6,633 nt of DNA from Pseudomonadota bacterium (lineage in GTDB: Bacteria > Bdellovibrionota_C > UBA2361 > OMIW01): the NCBI GenBank assembly GCA_900299205.1, contig OMIW01000119.1, positions 1-6,633 of the forward strand. Direction: 5' to 3'. The notes under the pieces are model-generated. The model did no database searches. It saw only the letters and a list, made by a program, of their open reading frames with translations, and was not told where the DNA came from. Of the stretch, positions 1-5,295 are shown piece after piece. The translations under genes and the position numbers were made by a program. The first letter of the stretch is position 1; the number at the start of each line of letters is the position of its first letter.

Positions 1-1
1 C

Positions 2-160
2 TCTCAAATTGCTCACGACGGCAGGTTTCGTCTTCACCTGGTGAGTAATGGTCGCCTGGGCTCAGGGGAATGGCTTACCTCCATAGGCATCGCACATCCC
101 TCAGTGGTGCTCGGGAAGGGGCTGAGAACCGATAGGTGGAAAAGGGCCTGGAAGGATTGA
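2..160 (+). CDS. Possible C-terminal end of an upstream gene (partial, unrecognised)
   Basis: From base 2 this frame stays open for 52 codons and stops at TGA 158-160, 24 bases before the next gene. The start would lie beyond the left edge. The predicted tail is hydrophilic with four Trp, and contains GRLGSGEWLTSIGIAHPSVV and then a basic end (RTDRWKRAWKD). I do not recognise a family. The codon mix looks plausible and the position fits the last gene of an operon running into the next one. However, 52 open codons at this GC content can occur by chance. The other two forward frames stop early (TAA 46-48 in frame 1, TGA 42-44 in frame 3), so this is the only candidate on the + strand. Low confidence. 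Confidence 0.35.
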   Translation, partial: SQIAHDGRFRLHLVSNGRLGSGEWLTSIGIAHPSVVLGKGLRTDRWKRAWKD

Positions 161-184
161 TGGGTCAGAAGTGATGGAAGGGAG

Positions 185-547
185 ATGATGCGAGACAAGG
201 GAAAGAGCAGGGGGCGAACGGCACGAGTGGTTACCCGTCGGGATCCGGTGAAGGAGGCCCGAGTCGCGACGCTTGTGGCAGATCTCGTGGCTCGCGGCTT
301 GGTGGTGCGTCGCGAGGAGTTGCGGCGCGGTTTGGGGTGGCGTGCCGTCAGCGGAGTGTGTCGGGTTTTCGACCGTGAGACAGTTTTCGTTGATCGACGA
401 CTTGGTGTGGATGAGCAAATTTCCTTCCTTGAAGCGAAACTCGCATCAATATCGGATGAAGTGGCGATAGACCCTCCCAATGCTTCTTCTGGGGAGGAGA
501 AAGATTCGCCCTTTAGTGAGGGTTTGCGGGAAGAGTTAATAAGTTGA
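185..547 (+). CDS. Small basic protein of unknown function, ahead of mreB
   Basis: A 120-residue protein I cannot assign to a named family. Residues 1-27 are rich in Arg/Lys and probably disordered. Residues 22-55 look helical (KEARVATLVADLVARGLVVR, then REELRRG). Residues 51-72 carry the most distinctive pattern, GWRAVSGVCRVFDRETVFVD, a probable beta hairpin with one Cys. This is followed by an amphipathic helix at 73-90 (RRLGVDEQISFLEAKLAS). The tail from 91 is acidic and Ser-rich. There is no signal peptide, membrane segment or HExxH motif. Purine-rich GGAAGGGAG (176-184) precedes two consecutive ATGs at 185 and 188. The second has the better Shine-Dalgarno spacing, so the protein may be 119 residues. 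The gene ends 159 bases before mreB on the same strand, so co-transcription is possible but not shown. It looks like a real gene because of its ribosome binding site, compact predicted fold and codon use. Confidence 0.7.
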   Translation: MMRDKGKSRGRTARVVTRRDPVKEARVATLVADLVARGLVVRREELRRGLGWRAVSGVCRVFDRETVFVDRRLGVDEQISFLEAKLASISDEVAIDPPNASSGEEKDSPFSEGLREELIS

Positions 548-562
548 CCTCGAAGACCGAGG
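548..562 (+). other. Short hairpin directly after the upstream gene's stop codon
   Basis: CCTCG (548-552) and CGAGG (558-562) form a perfect 5-bp stem with a 5-base loop, starting at the base after the TGA of the preceding gene. The bases that follow (GGTGTTTCC) are not a convincing U tract. This is at best a weak terminator or an mRNA end-protecting structure between the small gene and mreB. Confidence 0.3.
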
Positions 563-644
563 GGTGTTTCCGTGTTGCGACTGCCTAGGTGGGGGTGGTA
601 CGGTTACGAGGACTTTCCTGACCTGGGGGAAAGAGGGTCGCCGA

Positions 645-668
645 ACGAGAGGAGCTCCATGCTCTCGT
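645..668 (+). promoter_or_regulatory. Hairpin in the mreB leader over an alternative ribosome binding site and start
   Basis: ACGAGAG (645-651) pairs perfectly with CTCTCGT (662-668): 7 bp with a 10-base loop. The loop and stem together contain AGGAG (650-654) and an ATG (659-661) in frame with mreB. The self-complementary GGAGCTCC (651-658) offers a competing fold. If this structure forms in the mRNA it would hide the upstream start and favour GTG 707. The pairing is visible in the sequence; the regulatory role is inference. Confidence 0.3.
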
Positions 669-706
669 CTTGGCCCTCAGAGGGATTACTACAAAAAGGG
701 GGGCTC

Positions 707-1735
707 GTGTTTTCATCCTTTCGACGAATGTTCTCGAGTGACCTCGCGATTGATCTGGGGACCGCTAATACGGTGATTTATGCCTCGGGTCGAGGAGTCG
801 TGTGCTCTGAGCCCTCGGTTGTTGCAGTTGAGTCGGTTGAAGGGGGAAAAAGACGAGTAGTTGCAGTGGGCAACGAAGCTAAGGGCATGCTGGGTCGAAC
901 GCCGGAAAAAATAGTGGCGCTGCGACCGCTTCGTGGAGGAGTCATCGCCGATTTTGAACTCACTGGCGAGCTGCTCCGTCATTTAGTGGCAAAAACAGGG
1001 CAGCGGGGCAGATTTTTTCGCCCCCGAGTGGTTATCTGTGTGCCTCACGGTGTCTCTGAGGTCGAGCGAAGGGCAGTACGAGAGTCTGCTGAGGCGGCGG
1101 GGGCGGGTGAGGTCTTTCTCATCGAGGAATCGATGGGGGCGGCGATTGGTGCGGGCTTACCGGTGAGTGAGCCAAGCGGCAGTCTTCTCCTCGATATCGG
1201 TGGAGGTACCTCAGAGGTCGCGATTATCTCGTTAAAGGGCATCGTCTATTCCCACACGATTCGGGTTGGTGGTGATAAGATGGACGAAGCAATCGTCAAT
1301 CATGTCAGACGTACCCACAACATTCTTATCGGCGAGCGGACGGCAGAGCAGATCAAGATAGCCGTGGGGAGTGCTCTTCCAACCGGTGAGGAACTTGCTA
1401 TCGAGGTCACGGGGCGCGATGTTGTTCAGGGGGCTCCTCAGACGGCGGTTATTACTGAGGAAGAGATTCGTGAAGTACTTCTAGAACCACTATGGCAGAT
1501 TGTAGGGATGGTGCGAGGTGCCCTCGAGAGAATCCCACCGGAGTTAGCCTCTGATGTTGTTGAGCGCGGTGTCATGGTTACGGGGGGCGGTGCGCTCCTG
1601 CGGCGGGTCGATGAGTTCCTCGCGGTTCACGTTCAGCTTCCAGTCACGGTGGCGGCAGATCCGATTTCGGTTGTTGCTATTGGTGCGGGAACGGTTCTCG
1701 ATAACTTAGAGAGTCTCCGCGATATGGCGAGTTAA
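707..1735 (+). CDS. mreB: Rod shape-determining protein MreB (bacterial actin)
   Basis: MreB is an actin-fold ATPase that polymerises on the inner face of the cytoplasmic membrane and guides side-wall synthesis. From GTG 707 it has 342 residues, within the usual family range. The N-terminus (MFSSFRRMFSSDLAIDLGTA) aligns with E. coli MreB including its amphipathic membrane-binding stretch, which supports this start. Visible motifs are phosphate-1 DLGTANT (16-22), AVGNEAKGMLGRTP (53-66), RVVICVPHGVSEVERRAV (107-124), phosphate-2 DIGGGTSEVAI (163-173), PPELASDVVERG (277-288) and adenosine MVTGGGALLR (290-299). Two usually invariant spots differ: IEESMGAAIG (139-148) where IEEPMAAAIG is usual, and IKIAVGSA (216-223) with Ala219 in place of the usual Glu. 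A G-rich Shine-Dalgarno (AGGGGGG, 697-703) precedes GTG 707. The frame is also open upstream, so an ATG at 659, with AGGAG at 650-654, would add 16 residues. This is the first gene of the Rod operon, followed 62 bases later by mreC. Confidence 0.97.
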   Translation: MFSSFRRMFSSDLAIDLGTANTVIYASGRGVVCSEPSVVAVESVEGGKRRVVAVGNEAKGMLGRTPEKIVALRPLRGGVIADFELTGELLRHLVAKTGQRGRFFRPRVVICVPHGVSEVERRAVRESAEAAGAGEVFLIEESMGAAIGAGLPVSEPSGSLLLDIGGGTSEVAIISLKGIVYSHTIRVGGDKMDEAIVNHVRRTHNILIGERTAEQIKIAVGSALPTGEELAIEVTGRDVVQGAPQTAVITEEEIREVLLEPLWQIVGMVRGALERIPPELASDVVERGVMVTGGGALLRRVDEFLAVHVQLPVTVAADPISVVAIGAGTVLDNLESLRDMAS

Positions 1736-1746
1736 TTATTTTTTCG

Positions 1747-1775
1747 GCGTCGCGCTGTGCTAGTGAAGCGACCGC
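1747..1775 (+). other. Hairpin in the mreB-mreC gap
   Basis: GCGTCGC (1747-1753) pairs with GCGACCGC (1768-1775) as 7 base pairs with one bulged C, enclosing a 14-base loop. It lies in the 62-base gap and is not followed by a U tract, so it is not a standard terminator. It could act as an mRNA processing or stability element that sets MreB above MreC levels. That role is inference from position only. Confidence 0.3.
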
Positions 1776-1797
1776 ATTTAGATGGTAGGTAACATCG

Positions 1798-2700
1798 ATG
1801 TCATATGCCCCGCGACGAGCCCATCGAGTTACCTACACCTCAGGAGTCCTACTGTTTGGAGCGGCGATACTAACTGCGTATTCGGTGAGGTCACCTGTGG
1901 GGGGCTCATGGCTTGCTTCGGCTGTGTTATGGATTTCAGCTCCCGTTCATGAAGCACATGCGACGATTGAGGGTCGGATTCACGGGATGCTTACTCACTA
2001 TCGAGAGCTCTCGGCGGCGGCTGATGACAATAAACAACTCCGCCACCAACTCGAGGTGCTCCAATCCCAGATTGTGAGGCTGCACGAGTTTGAAAGGGAG
2101 AATGAGCGGTTACGGGCGCTTTTAAATATGGCCGACAGCACGGTGGTTGACGGCCCAGTGGCGCGTGTCGTTGGGGTCAGCGCGGCGGGATGGGCAAACG
2201 TGGTAACTATCGACAAGGGAAGTAACGACGGCGTTGCGATTGGAAACCCGGTGGTAGCCGCTGATGGGGTTGTCGGGCGGATAATCGCGGTAACCGGGGG
2301 CTCATCGCAGGTACTACCGATTATTGATCCAAAGAGCAGCGTTGATGCGCTGGTGCAGTCCTCTCGAGCTCGAGGCGTGTTTGAGGGAATCGGTTTGGCG
2401 GGGGGTACGCTCCGTTTTGTCGAGGGAGAGGAATCGGTCTCGGTGGGTGACACGATCGTTACTTCGGGGTTCGATGGGGTATTTCCCGCTGGTCTCGCGC
2501 TTGGTCGCGTCGCCTCGATGGAGAATGCCCCCCACAACCTCTTCCATCAGTTGACAGTGGAGCCCTCGGTAAACCTTTCAAGGCTCGAACAGGTAATGGT
2601 GGTGGCGCATGCGCCGATCAGTGCGGTGCAGGGGCCCGAGAACGAAACAACCCCTGGTCATGATGCTCCAGAACAGCTGGGGATGATCAAGAAAAAGTAG
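1798..2700 (+). CDS. mreC: Rod shape-determining protein MreC
   Basis: MreC is a bitopic inner-membrane protein whose periplasmic domain self-assembles and is known to bind and activate PBP2. The 300-residue length is ordinary for the family. A basic N-terminus (PRRAHR, 5-10) precedes one membrane segment at about 13-30. A coiled coil follows at about 66-112, with heptad-like Leu/Gln/Glu content (NKQLRHQLEVLQSQIVRLHE, then ERENERLRALLN). The beta-rich MreC domain spans roughly 118-270, with WANVVTIDKGSNDGV (132-146), GVVGRI (157-162), SGFDGVFPAGLALGRV (223-238) and LEQVMVV (263-269). The last 30 residues are polar, probably disordered, and end in three Lys. ATG 1798 is preceded by AGGT (1787-1790) at ordinary spacing, and this start gives the normal short cytoplasmic tail. 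It lies between mreB and mreD, but is separated from mreD by an unusually long 131-base gap. Confidence 0.96.
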   Translation: MSYAPRRAHRVTYTSGVLLFGAAILTAYSVRSPVGGSWLASAVLWISAPVHEAHATIEGRIHGMLTHYRELSAAADDNKQLRHQLEVLQSQIVRLHEFERENERLRALLNMADSTVVDGPVARVVGVSAAGWANVVTIDKGSNDGVAIGNPVVAADGVVGRIIAVTGGSSQVLPIIDPKSSVDALVQSSRARGVFEGIGLAGGTLRFVEGEESVSVGDTIVTSGFDGVFPAGLALGRVASMENAPHNLFHQLTVEPSVNLSRLEQVMVVAHAPISAVQGPENETTPGHDAPEQLGMIKKK

Positions 2701-2831
2701 AATTTGGAGAATGGTTGGGTGACTATCGCTCGGGCCATCCTCTCAAAGTGGCTATCATTACGATGAGGGCTTAATTCCCGGAAGGTAAATGAGGGGTTGA
2801 GTTAGCTGATTTTTAGCTCGAATAAAAATCC
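2701..2831 (+). other. 131-base mreC-mreD gap, no gene recognised
   Basis: This is the longest gap inside the Rod operon. It carries no ORF of normal size. It does hold tiny start-stop frames: ATG GTT GGG TGA at 2711, ATG AGG GCT TAA at 2763, and ATG AGG GGT TGA at 2789 behind GGAAGG (2780-2785). TTGAGT (2797-2802) could be a -35 element, but nothing close to TATAAT sits at proper spacing. I see no strong terminator hairpin. The function is unknown. Confidence 0.4.
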
Positions 2832-3338
2832 ATGCGGTGGGCATTCCTTATTCTCGTATTAATCATCGCGCAGCGGTTAGTGGCGAGTTATCTGCCACTG
2901 GGGTGGGTGCATCCGCAGCTCTTGTTGCCAGTGTGCGTGTATCTTGGAATTGTCCGATTCTCAGTGAGAGGGGCGCTAAGTGCCTTTGGGTGCGGGCTGC
3001 TCATGGATGGCATAACCGGTGCGGTGATCGGTCCGTGGGCCGGAGGAAGTATCGTGGCATTCGCAGTCTCTGGTGTTGTTGCTCGAAGTTCTGTGTTCCC
3101 CTCAAGGAGTGTTTTTGCCGGAGTGCTGTGCGGTGCTAGTCTGGCAGCGTTTGGAGTATTCCATGGGATGCAGCTCGCGGTTACGCAACTGTTTCCCCCT
3201 ATTGGGAGCCTTTTGGGGGAGGCATTGATGACAACGGTTGCGGGAGTCGGAGCACTTTCGCTTATTCGTTGGTGGCTTGAGCCAAGGAGGTCGCATAATC
3301 GAGGTAGTGGGGGACACGGAGCCCGGCGGTATGTGTGA
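2832..3338 (+). CDS. mreD: Rod shape-determining protein MreD
   Basis: MreD is a small polytopic inner-membrane protein that partners MreC in the Rod complex. The 168 residues and strongly hydrophobic profile match the family. Probable membrane segments lie at about 3-20, 28-45, 47-62, 71-87, 93-112 and 131-148. The family's glycine/aspartate signature is visible at 53-71 (GCGLLMDGITGAVIGPWAG), with Asp59. The short cytoplasmic tail is Arg/Gly-rich (PRRSHNRGSGGHGARRYV). An in-frame TAA at 2823-2825 limits the start to ATG 2832, yet the bases before it (AATAAAAATCC) contain no Shine-Dalgarno. Translation may therefore be weak or depend on upstream translation. mrdA follows after 37 bases. The assignment rests on membrane topology, the signature and position, because MreD sequences diverge strongly. 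Confidence 0.92.
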   Translation: MRWAFLILVLIIAQRLVASYLPLGWVHPQLLLPVCVYLGIVRFSVRGALSAFGCGLLMDGITGAVIGPWAGGSIVAFAVSGVVARSSVFPSRSVFAGVLCGASLAAFGVFHGMQLAVTQLFPPIGSLLGEALMTTVAGVGALSLIRWWLEPRRSHNRGSGGHGARRYV

Positions 3339-3375
3339 GCGGATAGGTAAATCGATTGAGAGCGGATGTTGAGGA

Positions 3376-5295
3376 ATGACGCGAGGACAGTCACAAAACG
3401 GGATAAAGGGGGTAGATCTGAGGTCGAGAGCCTCCCTCGCCGCTGTCGTGGTGGCTCTAAGCTTCGGTGGTTTGGCGGCGCGCCTGTGGTTTCTGCAGAT
3501 AGGCCAGGGAGCGGTGTTCCGTGATAGGTCAGAACATAATCGATTAAAAACTGTTTATATCCCCCCCCCTCGTGGCGTGATGACTGATCGTCATGGGGAG
3601 GAGCTCGTATCGAATCGGCCCTCTTTTAATATCGAGTTTATCAGGGAGGATGCTCCGAATCCCTCAGTTGTTCTCGAAAAGTTGGGCGACGTTCTTGGGA
3701 TTGATAAGGCGGTGCTCGCGGAGCGATTAGAGAAAAATCGCGCTCGTCGTCAACGGTTCGAGCCTAAGGTGTTGCTTAAAGATGTATCACGCGATGTCGT
3801 TGCTCGGGTGTCGTCGAATCGGTATGCACTCCCGGGAGTTTTTGTTTCGGTGACCCCGGTGCGTCGGTATCCCTATCAAGAGATGGCTGCGCACGTTTTG
3901 GGTTATCTCCGAGAGGCAACCAAGGCGCAGCTTGAGGGACCACTTAGTGAAACCTTTCTGCCGGGCGATCTTGCGGGGCAGTACGGGCTCGAGCTGTCTC
4001 TCGAGCGAGCATTGCGAGGGCAGCGGGGAAAACAGCAGATTGTTGTCAACGCACTCGGAACTCGGGTGGGTGAGCTTGCTTCCGAGCCTGTTGTTTCTGG
4101 GCATTCTCTCGAGTTGACGATAGACCGAGGAGTACAGGAGGCAGCAGAGCATGCGCTCGAGGGAAAGAGAGGATCTGTCGTTGCTCTCGATCCGAAAACA
4201 GGAGAAATCCTCGCGATGGTCTCGGCTCCCGCTTTTAATCCAGCCATTTTTTCCGGCGATCTTAGTCCTGGAGACTGGAGCCACCTCTCTGCTGAAAAGC
4301 GGATGCTCAATCGAGCGATTCAGGGGACCTATCCACCGGGATCGGTGTTCAAAGTATTTATGGAGGCGGCTATTCTTGCAGAGAAGGTGGCATCACCGGA
4401 GGAGCGAGTACACTGTCCCGGTTCATATTGGTTTAAGGGACGGGAGTATCGCTGCCACAAGAAATCCGGTCACGGAGCGGTGAATTTGAGGAGCGCGCTT
4501 ATTCAATCGTGCGATGTGTATTTTTACACCATGGGTCAGCGGCTCGGGGTTGATACGATTTATCGGTATGCTGCGGCTTTCGGGTTCGATGAACTAACCG
4601 GCGTGGAGCTCGATCACGAAGCAAAAGGCTTGATACCTTCGACGGAGTGGAAGAGGCGTGCCTTCAAGCGGGCGGGTGATCAGAAGTGGTATGCAGGTGA
4701 GACGATATCGGTCTCTATTGGACAGGGGGCGGTGTCAGTGACGCCTCTTCAGATTGCGCGTGCGCTCGGTTCAGTGGTGAACGGGGGGCGAGTCATGAAG
4801 CCTCTTCTTGTGAGAGCTATCAATCCGAGTAATGGAGGCGTGCCGGACCGCAGTGTTGGAGAGCCGGTCGTTCAGCGTCAGGTTCCGGTTAGTGATGCGG
4901 CTCTGGCACTTGTGCGTTCGGGAATGGTAGGAGTGGTAAATGAACCGGGTGGTACTGCTCGACGGGCGCAGGTTGATCAGTCATTTGGAGTAATGGTTGG
5001 AGGAAAAACTGGCACTGCTCAAGTGGTCGGCTTGAAGCGACGCGAGTTAGCCACTGGAAAAGAGGCACATCAATATGAAGATCACGCATGGTTCGCCGGC
5101 TATGCCCCCGCTGAGGATCCGCAGATAGTGGTTGTGGCGCTTGTTGAACATGGTGGACACGGGGGAGCTGCGGCGGCTCCGGTCACGTCAGAGGTGATGA
5201 ACGCCTTCTTCGGCGGTAGGCGTGCCAGATTGGCGCCTTCCGGGGAGGCCAGCACCGAGCATCCTGCCGATTCGAAGGAGGGAGGAGCGAGATGA
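3376..5295 (+). CDS. mrdA: Penicillin-binding protein 2, elongation-specific D,D-transpeptidase
   Basis: PBP2 is the class B transpeptidase that cross-links new glycan strands made by RodA during elongation. It is membrane-anchored with a periplasmic catalytic domain, and its 639 residues match the family. Order: short basic cytoplasmic tail; membrane segment about 19-40; dimerisation/pedestal domain from about 60 (PPPRGVMTDRHG, 63-74) to about 235; transpeptidase domain from about 245. Catalytic motifs are S323-V-F-K326 (in TYPPGSVFK), S378-C-D380 and K544-T-G-T547. Conserved YAGETISVSIGQG precedes the third motif. Cys347, Cys360, His366 and Cys379 are spaced like the zinc ligands reported for Acinetobacter PBP2. 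It differs from divisome FtsI in its PBP2-like pedestal (RYPYQEMAAHVLGY) and its coupling to rodA. ATG 3376 is the first possible start, since an in-frame TGA lies at 3370-3372. However, GAGG (3371-3374) sits too close to it. CTG 3418, behind AAAGGGGG (3403-3410), is an alternative. The stop overlaps the rodA start. Confidence 0.97.
   Translation: MTRGQSQNGIKGVDLRSRASLAAVVVALSFGGLAARLWFLQIGQGAVFRDRSEHNRLKTVYIPPPRGVMTDRHGEELVSNRPSFNIEFIREDAPNPSVVLEKLGDVLGIDKAVLAERLEKNRARRQRFEPKVLLKDVSRDVVARVSSNRYALPGVFVSVTPVRRYPYQEMAAHVLGYLREATKAQLEGPLSETFLPGDLAGQYGLELSLERALRGQRGKQQIVVNALGTRVGELASEPVVSGHSLELTIDRGVQEAAEHALEGKRGSVVALDPKTGEILAMVSAPAFNPAIFSGDLSPGDWSHLSAEKRMLNRAIQGTYPPGSVFKVFMEAAILAEKVASPEERVHCPGSYWFKGREYRCHKKSGHGAVNLRSALIQSCDVYFYTMGQRLGVDTIYRYAAAFGFDELTGVELDHEAKGLIPSTEWKRRAFKRAGDQKWYAGETISVSIGQGAVSVTPLQIARALGSVVNGGRVMKPLLVRAINPSNGGVPDRSVGEPVVQRQVPVSDAALALVRSGMVGVVNEPGGTARRAQVDQSFGVMVGGKTGTAQVVGLKRRELATGKEAHQYEDHAWFAGYAPAEDPQIVVVALVEHGGHGGAAAAPVTSEVMNAFFGGRRARLAPSGEASTEHPADSKEGGAR
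5275..5287 (+). promoter_or_regulatory. Strong ribosome binding site for rodA
   Basis: AAGGAGGGAGGAG lies inside the last codons of mrdA. Its second GGAGG (5281-5285) is 6 bases before ATG 5292, an ideal spacing. This is the best Shine-Dalgarno in the window. It suggests that RodA is made efficiently, coupled to PBP2 translation through the ATGA overlap. Confidence 0.85.

Noticed and set aside
34-480. Minus-strand ORF of 148 residues over the left region
   Set aside because: Its translation is low-complexity (Ser/Thr/Arg/Pro-rich) and unlike a folded protein, and it lies opposite the better-supported + strand gene at 185-547.
575-604. Promoter for mreB with TTGCGA (-35) and TACGGT (-10)
   Set aside because: The -10 matches only three of six consensus bases and the spacing is 18. 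This is too weak to annotate.
572-706. N-terminal extension of MreB from GTG 572
   Set aside because: The extra 45 residues are Gly/Trp/Arg-rich, do not resemble any MreB, and GTG 572 lacks a ribosome binding site. Homology begins at 707.
1721-1744. Terminator after mreB at the T-run 1739-1744
   Set aside because: The six Ts are preceded only by a 3-bp stem with mismatches, and mreC follows in the same functional unit.
1998-2537. Minus-strand ORF of 179 residues inside mreC
   Set aside because: It lies antisense to an unmistakable mreC. Its Ser/Thr/Pro-rich composition is what codon bias on the opposite strand produces.
2888-3394. Minus-strand ORF of 168 residues inside mreD
   Set aside because: Antisense shadow of mreD, with no ribosome binding site or recognisable motif.
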